This document shows, piece after piece, positions 35,925 to 45,305 of a DNA stretch of 64,000 nt. Under the pieces are notes generated by a model that was given only the letters and a program-made list of their open reading frames with translations, was not told the origin of the DNA and made no database searches. Origin of the DNA: Virgibacillus subterraneus (GTDB taxonomy: Bacteria; Bacillota; Bacilli; Bacillales; Amphibacillaceae); NCBI RefSeq assembly GCF_900110695.1, contig NZ_FOEH01000007.1, positions 62,001 through 126,000 on the forward strand, read 5' to 3'. The first letter of the stretch is position 1, and each line of letters opens with the position of its first letter. Both the position numbers and the translations under genes were made by a program.

Positions 35925-36371
35925 ATGAATAATTTCATGATGAATAATATGCCTGCCTTTATTGAAAAGGAAATACAGACAATTACCGATATAGTTAAGC
36001 CACAGTTGAAAAAGAGTTCAAGATACCTTTTAATTGCGATACCTTTACTAGCAATTTCATTTACGAATTTGATTTTGTTATTAATCGTAGGCGGATGGAA
36101 TATGGACAATATGCTTTATCTAGCGTTATACGCTTTAATGGGGGCAGTTGGTATTGCATTATATAAAGAATCGAAACATGTAAAAAAAGAAATGCAGCAG
36201 ATAAGCATGGAGCATATCATTGAAAGAATCAATAAAAGTGAGCATATGAATGATTATGCTAAGAATCAATACGTTCAGAACATTAAGGCTAAACCCAAAT
36301 TCGGGTTCCATACCTTTTTAACCTTCTTAACAGAAGAAGATCAGCGTAAACAGCGAATAATGGAAAATTGA
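35925..36371 (+). CDS. YwnF-like (DUF5392) membrane protein
   Basis: 148 residues: N-terminal helix MPAFIEKEIQTITDIVKPQL, two membrane helices (YLLIAIPLLAISFTNLILLL and MLYLALYALMGAVGIALY) and a charged C-terminus. AAGGAGAG sits nine bases before the ATG at 35925; the in-frame GTG inside the mobile element at 35841 is not needed. Identity with Bacillus YwnF is my recognition, moderately sure. Confidence 0.65.
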   Translation: MNNFMMNNMPAFIEKEIQTITDIVKPQLKKSSRYLLIAIPLLAISFTNLILLLIVGGWNMDNMLYLALYALMGAVGIALYKESKHVKKEMQQISMEHIIERINKSEHMNDYAKNQYVQNIKAKPKFGFHTFLTFLTEEDQRKQRIMEN

Positions 36372-36377
36372 TTATTA

Positions 36378-36412
36378 TCGAGAACCTTTAGTTTATAAAG
36401 GTTCTCTTTTTT
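36378..36412 (+). terminator. Terminator of the YwnF-like gene
   Basis: GAGAACCTTTA and TAAAGGTTCTC form a stem followed by TTTTTT. Confidence 0.92.
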
Positions 36413-36479
36413 CGGCAATTAAGAAACCACCATGGCTGCTGAATGCGCAGCCACCATCTAATTTTTCATATAGCAAATT

Positions 36480-36680
36480 TGAGTTTAGCGGACACCAGGG
36501 ACCTTATTTGGCAAAAATCCACAAAAATGGTGGTGTTTGCGGACCACCAAGGACCTTATTTCACACAAATACAGTCAAATAACCATGATATTTGTATAAT
36601 AAGGGCTTCTGTGTCCAGATAACTTCGAGAAAGTTACTTTTATATAGAAATAGCGTCTCCTGTGTCCGCTAAAATCAAGT
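36480..36680. repeat. Intergenic repeats of the GCGGACACCAGGGACC type
   Basis: TTAGCGGACACCAGGGACC, then GCGGACCACCAAGGACC and, inverted, GGGCTTCTGTGTCC and GTCTCCTGTGTCCGCTAA make an inverted-repeat region with no gene. The outer halves are complementary and could fold into a long hairpin. Confidence 0.55.
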
Positions 36681-36694
36681 TGTAGAGGTATTTT

Positions 36695-36783
36695 CATACA
36701 AAGTATAAATACTTTCTACTGCATAAGTGCAACTAAGGCTTATCTATATTAAAGATGGAGATAAGCCAAGTTTTCTAATAAAA
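36695..36783 (+). mobile_element. Two-hairpin element, copy C
   Basis: The left palindrome is eroded (CAAAGTATAAATACTTTC) but CTGCATAAGTGCAACTA and the right end AAGTTTTCTAAT are intact, and the inner stem is GGCTTATCT ... AGATAAGCC, perfectly paired. The right end abuts the stop codon of the gene at 36784. Confidence 0.8.
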
Positions 36784-37299
36784 TTATTGCATGTTATACC
36801 ATGCCAAAGCACTTCTTTCTGTTTTCATGACAAATTCTGCTTTTCCATTTATGTAGGACTCCATATCATAGGGATGCTGATCCATAAGATTACGCTTTAA
36901 GGTACCATACTCTTTTGCCACGTCTTGGTGAGCACGTAAATAATCCCTAAATGCAAGATGTCGGTCAATGTGTGGACTCCCTGATTCAAAGACATGAATA
37001 TGGTGTGTTCGATTATCTCCACCCTTCTGAAAATAACGGCGACCTACTATTCCATACTCACCCTTTGCCTCATATCCGATGCCTTCCATTGATCTGTTGT
37101 AAGAATCAACTTCAATGATGTTTTTAACAACTGGCATGATGTCAATTACTGGTTTTGCTTCAAGTCCCTGTATTGACGTACTTCCAATATGATGAATTTC
37201 TAATACCTCTTGGCCAAGAATTGCCCTTAATTTTTCCGCTTCTTCTTTAAACATCAATGGCCACTGATCATTATGTGGTGTGACTTCTACCTTTCTCAT
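36784..37299 (-). CDS. GrpB/UPF0157 family protein
   Basis: 171 residues: IHHIGSTSIQGLEAKPVIDIMPVV is the GrpB signature, a nucleotidyltransferase-like GS...D.D core; YNGKAEFV-type tail present. The ATG overlaps the csaA stop by one base, so translation is coupled. Catalytic function of the family is not settled. Confidence 0.85.
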   Translation of the reverse strand: MRKVEVTPHNDQWPLMFKEEAEKLRAILGQEVLEIHHIGSTSIQGLEAKPVIDIMPVVKNIIEVDSYNRSMEGIGYEAKGEYGIVGRRYFQKGGDNRTHHIHVFESGSPHIDRHLAFRDYLRAHQDVAKEYGTLKRNLMDQHPYDMESYINGKAEFVMKTERSALAWYNMQ

Positions 37300-37628
37300 T
37301 AAGATACACGCGTGCCATTCTCGACAGGTTCGTCCGGCCTCAGAAGCACTACATCATCTTCACCCGGTACACCGCCTATCACCAGGACCTCAGACTTAAA
37401 GCCAGCCACACGCATTGGAGGAAAGTTCACTACTCCTGCTACTTGACGTCCAACTAGCTGTTCAGGTTCATAACGATGTGTGATTTGAGCAGAAGATTGC
37501 TTTATGCCTATTTCGCCAAAATCAACCTCCAACTTAATTGCCGGTTTTCGTGCTTCAGGGAAGGGTGCTGCTTTCACTACTGTTCCAATTCGTATATCCA
37601 GTTCCATAAAATCTTCAATTGTTGCCAA
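37299..37628 (-). CDS. csaA: CsaA, tRNA-binding-domain export chaperone
   Basis: 109 residues, close to Bacillus CsaA throughout ([52 protein letters not shown]). An OB-fold protein implicated in preprotein export. The TTG at 37626-37628 follows GGAGGTAATAGC; the longer frame upstream has no ribosome site. Confidence 0.92.
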   Translation of the reverse strand: MATIEDFMELDIRIGTVVKAAPFPEARKPAIKLEVDFGEIGIKQSSAQITHRYEPEQLVGRQVAGVVNFPPMRVAGFKSEVLVIGGVPGEDDVVLLRPDEPVENGTRVS

Positions 37629-37700
37629 AGCTATTACCTCCAGTGATTTTTTATTTGCTCTAAGATTTATTTTATCCATAATTCAGCCAAAAAAAGCAGA

Positions 37701-37805
37701 TTAATTATCTTTGTCCTCGGAACCCCAATCATAATCTGATTTCCCCAGAAAGTATAGAAAACCTGCTGATGACAGAATAGCTAAAACTGCTATTATAAAG
37801 CCCAT
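37701..37805 (-). CDS. Very small membrane protein, 34 residues
   Basis: AAGGATC precedes ATG 37803-37805, which opens MGFIIAVLAILSSAGFLYF followed by a short acidic tail (SDYDWGSEDKDN). One membrane helix. Typical of small Bacillaceae membrane peptides; function unknown. Confidence 0.55.
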   Translation of the reverse strand: MGFIIAVLAILSSAGFLYFLGKSDYDWGSEDKDN

Positions 37806-37817
37806 TATCAGATCCTT

Positions 37818-38336
37818 CTATAAAAATATATCTTCAAGCTGTTTTTTATTTGTAACAACGATTGTCTTATTAGAATACATTCCATACTTTTCAAAGAAGT
37901 TGGGCTTTCCTTTTTCTTCAAATCGTCTGTTCCATTTAAACATTTTGAAAAATATTTTAAGCGTGGGCGTATAATTTGATTTTTCTAAGCCAATTTTCTG
38001 TAAGATAAACCGCTTCAAAATTCGATAGTTCCTGATCGCATATCTTGTATCTAAAAAGATAATCATGTCTGCATTATCAAAACTTTTCGATACCCATTCT
38101 TCGTTATGAACACCTTCAATTACCCAAGCATCAGAATCGATTAAAGTATTTAAATATTCTTCTCTTTCTTTTTCAGATCGTCTTATGTCTCCAGCTTTGT
38201 GTCTTTTCCATACAACATTATCCAATTCATGAAAAGGAACTTCTAACCTAGATGCTAATTTTTTTGCTAATGTCGTCTTTCCACTTCCAACTGAAACTAA
38301 AATATGTATCTTATTAGGAAGGTTTTTGGTTTCCAT
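37818..38336 (-). CDS. FlaR-like P-loop kinase, variant Walker A
   Basis: 172 residues: HILVSVGSGKTTLAKKLA, LEVPFHELDNVVWKR and DAWVIEGVHNEEWV match adenylate-kinase-like topology-modulation (FlaR) proteins. The first Walker A glycine is Val here (VSVGSGKT rather than GSVGSGKT), a single-base change from GGT to GTT, which may impair nucleotide binding. Confidence 0.7.
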   Translation of the reverse strand: METKNLPNKIHILVSVGSGKTTLAKKLASRLEVPFHELDNVVWKRHKAGDIRRSEKEREEYLNTLIDSDAWVIEGVHNEEWVSKSFDNADMIIFLDTRYAIRNYRILKRFILQKIGLEKSNYTPTLKIFFKMFKWNRRFEEKGKPNFFEKYGMYSNKTIVVTNKKQLEDIFL

Positions 38337-38353
38337 ACTTTCTGCACCTGCTT

Positions 38354-38863
38354 TTATTGTTTAAGATACAATACCCTATACTCTTCATCATAATAGATAT
38401 CATTGATAATGAGTGCACGTATTTCCGTGCCGAATACTTTAAAGCCTAGTTTACTATAAAGTTTCTTTGCACTTTCGTTCGTTGTTACGACCGTTAAATT
38501 AAGATTTTCTATTGTTTTCATTGATTTTGCGTGGTTGATTGCTTCTAATAGAATTTCATTACCAACACCTAATCCACGCATTTTAGGACTTACATACATT
38601 GCAAATATGTTTGCTTTATGTCTTAGTTTCAACGGCGCTTCCTGCATTAAAGTAACAACACCAATTAGATCATTATTATGGAATGCTCCAAATGTGAAGC
38701 TCCCCTCTTTTGATAGGTTCTTTGCTACACCTTCGACTGGATTTTCTCTGCTCATAGCCTCTTCATAGCTTGTAGCAAACGCCTCTGGATTTTGTTCTAA
38801 TGCTTCTAATCTTAAATCCCAGTATTTTTTTGCATCTGATGCATCTAATAGTCTAATATCCAT
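38354..38863 (-). CDS. GNAT N-acetyltransferase
   Basis: 169 residues: IRLLDASDAKKYWDLRLEAL, MYVSPKMRGLGVGNEILLEA (acetyl-CoA loop R-G-x-G-x-G) and SAKKLYSKLGFKVFGTEIRA. Eighteen bases separate it from the FlaR-like gene downstream. Substrate unknown. Confidence 0.8.
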   Translation of the reverse strand: MDIRLLDASDAKKYWDLRLEALEQNPEAFATSYEEAMSRENPVEGVAKNLSKEGSFTFGAFHNNDLIGVVTLMQEAPLKLRHKANIFAMYVSPKMRGLGVGNEILLEAINHAKSMKTIENLNLTVVTTNESAKKLYSKLGFKVFGTEIRALIINDIYYDEEYRVLYLKQ

Positions 38864-38887
38864 AAGTTCTCCTTTGTCGATTTTCAG

Positions 38888-39079
38888 TTACATAGCCCCT
38901 CCACCACCGAACGGACGTCTCCCTCTTTCTTTTTCAACTGCAATTTCCGTTTCTTTTTCCTGTTCTGTCTTTTCACGATGTGGATTTTTACTACGCTTTT
39001 TCTTCTTACGTTTGTCGAGAAAAATCATAAAAAAAATAAATATAACCAAGAATATTCCCCATAAGACATTTGAAATCAC
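38888..39079 (-). CDS. Small membrane protein with highly charged tail
   Basis: 63 residues: one helix (VLWGIFLVIFIFFMIFLD), then an alternating Lys/Arg/Glu stretch and GGGGAM at the end. GGGGGTGATAGA precedes the GTG start. Unknown function. Confidence 0.6.
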   Translation of the reverse strand: MISNVLWGIFLVIFIFFMIFLDKRKKKKRSKNPHREKTEQEKETEIAVEKERGRRPFGGGGAM

Positions 39080-39107
39080 TCTATCACCCCCATAACTTTC
39101 ACTAAAA

Positions 39108-39610
39108 TTATCCCTCCACCATGGCTTGGTATACTAATTCTTCATCATTTATTTCTACTATTACTGATGAAGGGGGATACTCACCATAATCCTTACCATT
39201 CGACATAAAAATTTTAGTTCCTTTTGGAAGTTTGGTAGTTAGAAAACTTGGCTTATCGCCAAGCCTTAATGTCGAAAGCCCTAGTTGCACTTATGCAGTA
39301 AGAAAGTATTTATACTTTCTTAACTGCCAAAAAAGTTCCTATACCACCAAGTAGCTGTTGTCTGCTTTTTTATTTCACCAATCTCTTCTCCCTTGGTATA
39401 TTGATTATCATCAAGCCATTCCCTATCCGAGACATTTGAATAGATTAACCCATCTAACTTAAGGATATCCGCATCAGGGTTTCCTTTTAAAATATCCCTT
39501 GCGGTGTGGTTGCCTATACCACCAGAATTGAATGGAAATGTATTAGTTAAGGCTAGGGTTGCCAGAATGCCTAACAAGAGGCACAGGGCTATGTAGATGA
39601 TTACTTTCAA
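39108..39610 (-). pseudogene. Paralogue of the 7.8 kb lipoprotein, interrupted by the two-hairpin element
   Basis: From TTG 39608-39610 (GGAGGGGGAGAT upstream) 95 codons encode a membrane-anchored protein (NPDADILKLDGLIYSNVSDREW) and then run into the element (..FFGS, TAA). After the element the same frame continues TTKLPKGTKIFMS to MVEG and a stop at 39108. The intact relative at 7813-8214 shows that both halves belong to one protein. It differs from that paralogue in having an uncleaved-type signal without lipobox cysteine. Confidence 0.85.
39238..39329 (-). mobile_element. Two-hairpin element, copy D (about 89 bp, inside a gene)
   Basis: Same order as copy A with the long inner stem (GGGCTTTCGACATTAAGG ... 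CGATAAGCC). Left flank is a T-run followed by GG. In this copy the element's own GTG frame is in phase with the downstream gene half. Confidence 0.85.
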
Positions 39611-39649
39611 ATCTCCCCCTCCTCATCTTAAAGACTATTTATCTCTGGG

Positions 39650-40502
39650 CTATTGATCATTTGCATGCAGCGTAACACTTACAACTTCCGGGCGGTTAAA
39701 GATTCTCTGAGGAATAATACTATTACCAAGACCTCTGCTAACAATCATTGCAGAGCCGTTTTCAACATATTTTCCTGCTGTATAATTTGGAAATAGGCCT
39801 TGGTCAGGAGCAATTTCCACCAATAAACGGTAACCTAAACTGACCACCATGTGCATGACCGGAAAAGGTAAGATCTATCTTATGATCCTGGTATACGGAA
39901 AACATTTCTGGCCGATGTGATAAAAGAATTGAGAATTCAGCACTCATCTTAATCTTTAGGCTGTCTATCGATTCACTTACGATACCTTTCTCAGCATAGG
40001 AATCTTCAGCTCTTGCAGGGTCATCAATACCCGAAATTGCTATACTACTACCTTTTACCTGAATTAGTTCACTTGAATTCCGAAGCACACTGACTCCCGC
40101 ACCTTCTAAGTCATTCTCCAGGGAACTATATTCCTCTGACCACCATTCATGATTCCCGGTTACGAAATATACAGGTGCAATTGTAGCGATATTTTCCATT
40201 AATATAATACCCGGTTTTTTATTAAAGTCTTTCTGATCGACTATATCTCCGGTAAAAACTATTAAATCAGGATTTTCATTTTTAACACGTTCTACTAATC
40301 TCTTTTGATTTTCTCCAAAGGATTTACTGTGTAAGTCAGACAGATGAACAATCCTGTAACCATCAAAGCCTTCTGGCAGTTCATCAGAGTGAACATCTAA
40401 TTCCGTTGTCGTTCAAACGTTATTTTGATGATAGGAGAGCGCAATTGCGAAAACAATTATTGCCAGTACGAGTAGTAACTTCTTTTTCGTGAAAAATTTC
40501 AA
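39650..40502 (-). pseudogene. YkuE-like metallophosphoesterase, with a stop and a frameshift
   Basis: The gene reads a membrane anchor (LLLVLAIIVFAIALSY), TGA at 40413-40415, then in the same frame TELDVHSDELPEGFDGYRIV, HLSDLHSKS, FTGDIVD, GNHEWW and FSGHAHGGQFRLPFIGG; one extra A near 39816 shifts the end, which continues in another frame as IAPDQGLFPNYTAGKY to TLHANDQ. All catalytic motifs of the membrane-associated phosphoesterase family are present. Two lesions argue for real decay. Confidence 0.8.
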
Positions 40503-40622
40503 TTTAAATGCCCTGCCTATCGAGTTAGACTACAATCTAACTGAATTTTATCACAATTTATTTACCCTTGGAATGACTTAAGCGAAAAATACTCTTTAAC
40601 GACTATTGGGGTGCCGCGTCTT

Positions 40623-41105
40623 TTACTTTTTCACAGCCATATATATTCTGTATCCATCAGAAGGAAAACCCTTATATGGCCCCCACCATTTTGGATATTT
40701 TATTGGTATAATCGTGAGAAGAAAATTTAACATGTTAAACAGTGAAATACCGGCAGCAAACTTCCCTATCTCTGGCTGAGTTGTATATATGGAAATAATA
40801 TAAAACAGGATTGATAAAAGGAGTGACATTATTGGACCGCCTGCCGCAATAATTCCTCTTTGAAAGTTCGTTTGCTTTTCATCTCCTTTTGAAAAATTAC
40901 AATATCCGAAAAAAGCTAAAGTAATATGGAAATGCATTCTACCAATTTTAAACACTTCTTTATTACTCTTATTCGCAGGCCCGAGGAAAACTCTTGCATT
41001 TTCGCGTGTGAAAGCAATAATTCCAACTGCATGACCGACTTCATGAAGTAAGACAGACAATGGGGTTGCCACTATATAAAAGATAATGAAAAGTATCATT
41101 TCCAT
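40623..41105 (-). CDS. M50-like membrane zinc-protease-fold protein
   Basis: 160 residues: VLLHEVGHAVGI has the HExxH zinc motif within a membrane helix, and GIIAAGGPIMSLLLSI resembles the second conserved region (GG/NPxxS) of site-2-protease relatives. The third ligand region is not clear. AGGTGATCAT precedes the ATG at 41103-41105; the stop of the hydrolase gene is 5 bp upstream. Confidence 0.65.
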   Translation of the reverse strand: MEMILFIIFYIVATPLSVLLHEVGHAVGIIAFTRENARVFLGPANKSNKEVFKIGRMHFHITLAFFGYCNFSKGDEKQTNFQRGIIAAGGPIMSLLLSILFYIISIYTTQPEIGKFAAGISLFNMLNFLLTIIPIKYPKWWGPYKGFPSDGYRIYMAVKK

Positions 41106-41109
41106 ATGA

Positions 41110-41856
41110 TCACCTAATGCCATGTTCGATATTCTGATCTACGTCATGAAGGAACATTTCTAATATTTTTGTATATAATTCTGGCTGTTCGGAATGAACT
41201 AGGTGCGATGCAAACGGAATTATAGATACGTGAACATCCTCTTTCATTAACTGATATAATATAGCACTGTTTGTTTCACCTTTATTCCCTTCACCAACCA
41301 TATACAGAACGGGTGATTCAATACCAACCAAATCTTTTGTCTGCTGAAATGGATACCATTCTTCATCCTTAGCCATATACAAAAACTGCTTCCAATCAGA
41401 ACTATGTAGATTGTCAAAGTAATTTACCGTATCGTCATCTAATAATAATTGAGCCTGATGTTCTGCATCTTGTTTATGCATTTCAAGCCAGTTATCTGGT
41501 TTTTCCGCCAGAACACCTGAAATGGTCAAACTCCTTACCTTATTCGGATATTTTTTCGCAAAGCATAAACTAACCAAAGCACCTAGTGAGCAGCCCACAA
41601 TATGTGCAGATTCCACACCCAGATCGTTAAGTGTCTCAGCAACGTCTGAAGCTGAATCATTGAAAAAATTGGAAAAGTCGTTTTCAATTGATTTGCCGTG
41701 GCCTCTTAAATCGGGAAGAATTATTTTAAATGTATCCTTAAAATATTCTCTCTGGTACTCAAAATCTGTTAAACCTGTCTGCAAACCCGTATGGAGAAAT
41801 ACAATAGGTTCTCCATCCCCAAAAACTTCAGTATGTAATATCATATCCATTCCCAC
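41110..41856 (-). CDS. Alpha/beta hydrolase
   Basis: 248 residues: oxyanion strand IVFLHTGLQTG, LPDLRGHGKS, nucleophile elbow GCSLGA (Ser about 95), and C-terminal catalytic His in FASHLVHSEQ. Monomeric cytosolic esterase or lactonase type. The exact start (GTG 41856 or an internal ATG) is uncertain. Confidence 0.8.
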   Translation of the reverse strand: MGMDMILHTEVFGDGEPIVFLHTGLQTGLTDFEYQREYFKDTFKIILPDLRGHGKSIENDFSNFFNDSASDVAETLNDLGVESAHIVGCSLGALVSLCFAKKYPNKVRSLTISGVLAEKPDNWLEMHKQDAEHQAQLLLDDDTVNYFDNLHSSDWKQFLYMAKDEEWYPFQQTKDLVGIESPVLYMVGEGNKGETNSAILYQLMKEDVHVSIIPFASHLVHSEQPELYTKILEMFLHDVDQNIEHGIR

Positions 41857-41864
41857 TTTTCTAT

Positions 41865-42275
41865 TTAATTTATTTTAGAAATTATTGGTTCATACTCGGA
41901 AATTATATCTACCTTATGTTCTATACAAGCCAATGAAAAATGCCTCAAACTTTTGTCTGGCAACGTTGATTCCTTTCTTATAAAATCAAAATAACTTGAT
42001 TTATCATAAATTCGAAATGCCTCACCTATATATACTTCATCATGGTTCCAGATGGTAAAATCATCGTAAATTACGGAATATGTAACATAATTTGGAAAGT
42101 CAATCTGTAAGGTTGTCACTTCGCTATCAGGATGAGGATGTATAAGTAAGTCAGTTAAATCCTCACTTGTATTTACAATTATCCTCAACATCACTTCGTT
42201 TGTTCTTGGTTCCAGGATACCTTCAAATGAAATATCATAACCTCTGTCCTTTACCAAATCTTCAAATTTCATCAC
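41865..42275 (-). CDS. Protein of unknown function
   Basis: 136 residues, mixed alpha/beta without membrane segments: FEDLVKDRGYDISFEGILEP, TTLQIDFPNYVTYSVIYDDF and EAFRIYDKSSYFDFIRKEST. Eight bases upstream of the hydrolase gene, probably one transcript. Not recognised. Confidence 0.55.
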   Translation of the reverse strand: MMKFEDLVKDRGYDISFEGILEPRTNEVMLRIIVNTSEDLTDLLIHPHPDSEVTTLQIDFPNYVTYSVIYDDFTIWNHDEVYIGEAFRIYDKSSYFDFIRKESTLPDKSLRHFSLACIEHKVDIISEYEPIISKIN

Positions 42276-42329
42276 AATCAGCCTTCACTGCTGTTTAACT
42301 CTATTCCTCTTTAGTTTAATTAATCTATT

Positions 42330-42593
42330 TTAGAATCGCTTTTCAGGCATCGGCAAATATTTCGTGAAATAAGCACCTAAAAGCAACAGGAAAACACCAA
42401 TAGACCAGCTTAATACTCCTATAAAGTTATACCAGTATGCCAAAATGTTTGTAATCGCAACAAGATACAAACATATTGAGGTTAGAGCACTTTTCATCCC
42501 TGTAATACCGGATTTTTTTCTTTTTTGAACCACAATATATATGGAACAAACAAGACCAATCAGAAGAATTATCGTTAAAATAACCGGAACCAA
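42330..42593 (-). CDS. Small three-helix membrane protein
   Basis: 87 residues: three hydrophobic segments separated by short basic loops (QKRKKSG) and ending PMPEKRF. No recognised family. Confidence 0.55.
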   Translation of the reverse strand: MVPVILTIILLIGLVCSIYIVVQKRKKSGITGMKSALTSICLYLVAITNILAYWYNFIGVLSWSIGVFLLLLGAYFTKYLPMPEKRF

Positions 42594-42611
42594 TGTGATT
42601 ACCTCCCCCTT

Positions 42612-43504
42612 TTATACAAATCCTTTCAGGAAACCTTTTACCTGTGTTATAAATTCCATTTCTTGCTCTATATGAGAATAGTGAGCCGAATTTATAAATT
42701 CTACATGCCTACTATTTTTTATACCAGTATTAAAAAGTTCGGCTTGCCCAACCGATATCCCATCATACTTACCACTCATAATAAGTGTTGGACACTTTAT
42801 TTCATTTAACCTGTCACAAATATTATAACTAGCCATTTCTTTATTTTTAACGGGATTCCAAATTAATTGATTGGTTTCAAAATCCTTGCCATTTAATGCT
42901 TCGGATAAATATTTGGGATACTCGGCTCTACAATAAAACAAGCTATTGTACTTATTAATAGCTTCTTCCATTTCATCGGATGAAACTTTTACCCCATCGT
43001 TATATTTCTTAAGGACTCTTTTTAATTCCTTTGGAAAATATTCTTCTTCAAAATTTAGTCTAGCTTCAGACATTTCTTCCAATCTGCAATACCACTATGT
43101 AAAATTAAGCTTCGAGTATTTTCTGGATATTGTAAAGCAATATTTACTCCTAAAATAGTTCCCCAAGAATGACCAAGAATGTGAAACCGGCTTAAGTTCA
43201 GCTCGGTCACCACATTATTGAATTGTTTTATAAAATCCTTAATATCCAAAGATGTGAACTGTTCTGACCTAGTTGACTTGCCACTACCTATTTGGTCATA
43301 AGCAATGACTGGTCTTGTTTCAGCTACGTTTAAAAGAGGAGTTAGAGTTTTACATGAAAGTCCAGGACCACCAGCCAACAGTATAATGGGTGTTAATTCA
43401 GAGTTAGGGTGACGAGGGGTATGAACTTCATAGTAAGTCTTACAATTTTCACTCCCTATAAACCCCTGTGTCCTTTCAATTGAGTTTAAAGATTCATTTT
43501 TCAA
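42612..43504 (-). pseudogene. Proline-iminopeptidase-like hydrolase with a frameshift
   Basis: Frame 43055-43504 gives LLAGGPGLSCKTL, AYDQIGSGKS and the elbow GHSWGT, then breaks after HSGIADW; frame 42612-43082 continues EEMSEARLNFEEEYFPKEL to MSGKYDGIS and NSAHYSHIEQ with the catalytic Asp and His. One missing G near 43074 explains the break. Combined length of about 296 residues fits the S33 family. Confidence 0.75.
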
Positions 43505-43578
43505 AACGAATGACCCTCCATTTATATATACTAGACTAACAGTAAGTTAAAAGGAATCTCTCTAATATTTTTACATTG

Positions 43579-43779
43579 CTATAGATTTTGCTTATATATT
43601 TTGTCAGCTCTAGCTACACTAATGAACATTACACTTAATGCAACAACAAATAACACCCAGTAGTTATTACTGTTTGCAGCTAATACTATTGCAATTACTC
43701 CTAATATTTTTGATATGGAGAAACCGATCATTGATTTTAAATCTCTTAATACTGGCCAATTCATTTTTCTTTTCCCCAT
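43579..43779 (-). CDS. Small membrane protein
   Basis: 66 residues with two hydrophobic segments (GFSISKILGVIAIVLA and WVLFVVALSVMFISVA) and basic ends. Not recognised. Confidence 0.5.
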   Translation of the reverse strand: MGKRKMNWPVLRDLKSMIGFSISKILGVIAIVLAANSNNYWVLFVVALSVMFISVARADKIYKQNL

Positions 43780-43850
43780 CTATTACTTTATTTCAATAAT
43801 TACTATTTGCTTTTTTATTTTCTATAGCATCACCATGAAGTACAGAAAAT

Positions 43851-44468
43851 CTAATCAACTAGTGATAATTTACTAGGATTTCTTAAATAACCAAAAAGCA
43901 TTTTTATCTGGTTTTCTGTATTTCTCCCAGTTGAAAGTTTAGGGAGATTGTTCTCAGAAAAAAATTGTACATCTTTCGTTTCTATCCCAGTATCTGCTTG
44001 CCCTCCAATTAGGTCGCATTGAATAAATATTTTGTAATAATGATAAGGTTGAGGTGGATGAGAATGTTTATTCATATCCAGCAGTGCAACTAATTTTTTG
44101 GCGACGACATCATAACCTGACTCCTCTTCCACCTCTTTAATAATATTTTCAGAAGGTGATAATCCAATATCACAAAAGCCTCCCGGTAACGACCATTTAT
44201 CATCAATCTTTTCCCGTACCATTAAAATTTTATCGTCATTAAAAACAGCCCCACGTACATCTACTTTAGGGGTTTGATACCCTGTTTCATTTGTGAACAA
44301 CTCCTCTATTTTTTCCATTTCCAAATCAGTATATTGCTCAATTATCTCAGCACTAATCTTTCGCAGTTCTTCATATCTTTCAATATCGTACATATCGTTT
44401 GAAAACGATAGCCCTGATTGGGATATTGATTGGATTTTCTTTGCCCATTCTAACCATTTATAACTCAT
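43851..44468 (-). CDS. NUDIX hydrolase with N-terminal NUDIX_N domain
   Basis: 205 residues. The first 60 are a helical pre-domain (LEWAKKIQSISQSGLSFSND), then the NUDIX fold with box GGFCDIGLSPSENIIKEVEEESG (Lys in place of the usual Arg). This matches YjhB-type ADP-ribose or nucleotide-sugar pyrophosphatases. AGGTGTTCATA precedes the ATG at 44466-44468. Confidence 0.85.
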   Translation of the reverse strand: MSYKWLEWAKKIQSISQSGLSFSNDMYDIERYEELRKISAEIIEQYTDLEMEKIEELFTNETGYQTPKVDVRGAVFNDDKILMVREKIDDKWSLPGGFCDIGLSPSENIIKEVEEESGYDVVAKKLVALLDMNKHSHPPQPYHYYKIFIQCDLIGGQADTGIETKDVQFFSENNLPKLSTGRNTENQIKMLFGYLRNPSKLSLVD

Positions 44469-44559
44469 TATGAACACCTTTTCCTAAAAATTTTTAATCA
44501 ATAGCCTAATAGACTTAATTTCTTTATGATTTGGTTAACATGGAACTGGGATAAGCGGT

Positions 44560-45261
44560 TTATTTCAACACTTTACTGGCTAAATCAGATAAACTATTGT
44601 TATTTAATTCACGTATAATTAAAGGTATTTCCTCCAAATCATCAACTTTAAAATCCGCCACAGTATCAGACCCTAGATCATCTCTTTTCCAAATACCTTT
44701 CATGCCTGCATTTTGAGCAGCTTTTACATCTTTCTCTGGATTGTCGCCAATAAAAATAGCTTCAGCGGATGAAACATTAAGTTTATCCAGGGCTTTATTG
44801 AAAATTTGAGGATCAGGCTTTTTCATGCCTTCCCATTCGGATATAAGAATTGTTTCAAAGTAGTTTTCAATACCCAATGCCCTTATATTATCCATTTGAA
44901 ATTGCCCTTTGCCATTTGTAATCATGCCAAGAACAAGGTTGCTGCTTCTCAATTTTCCTAACATATTAATGAGATTAGGGAAAGGGATACAGCAGTTTTT
45001 AAATTGGCTGATATAATCTTGAAGCAACTCTTCCCACGTTATTCCTGTAATATTAAAATCATCAACTAACTGTTGATATACGGCATCTTTCCAAACGTAT
45101 CCTTGATTATCAAGCTCTATGAATCTTGCTATGTATTTGTCTTTTGGTACATGGCTTAGCCATTTATCTAATCGTTCGTATTGCTTATCAACAAATGTTT
45201 TTACTGATTCATCACGATTCAGCAGAGTCCCATCTAAATCAAATAGGGCAGCCTTAATCAT
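44560..45261 (-). CDS. HAD-superfamily phosphatase
   Basis: 233 residues: motif I FDLDGTLLN, motif II MITNGKGQ, motif III KKPDPQIF and motif IV IFIGDNPEKDV, with a helical cap inserted after motif I. Typical of YjjG-like or 2-haloacid/phosphoglycolate-type HAD phosphatases. GAGTGGGGAAA precedes the ATG at 45259-45261. Substrate unknown. Confidence 0.85.
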   Translation of the reverse strand: MIKAALFDLDGTLLNRDESVKTFVDKQYERLDKWLSHVPKDKYIARFIELDNQGYVWKDAVYQQLVDDFNITGITWEELLQDYISQFKNCCIPFPNLINMLGKLRSSNLVLGMITNGKGQFQMDNIRALGIENYFETILISEWEGMKKPDPQIFNKALDKLNVSSAEAIFIGDNPEKDVKAAQNAGMKGIWKRDDLGSDTVADFKVDDLEEIPLIIRELNNNSLSDLASKVLK

Positions 45262-45305
45262 TTTCCCCACTCTCCCACACATTCTCAAACTGCTTGTTTT
45301 ATTAT

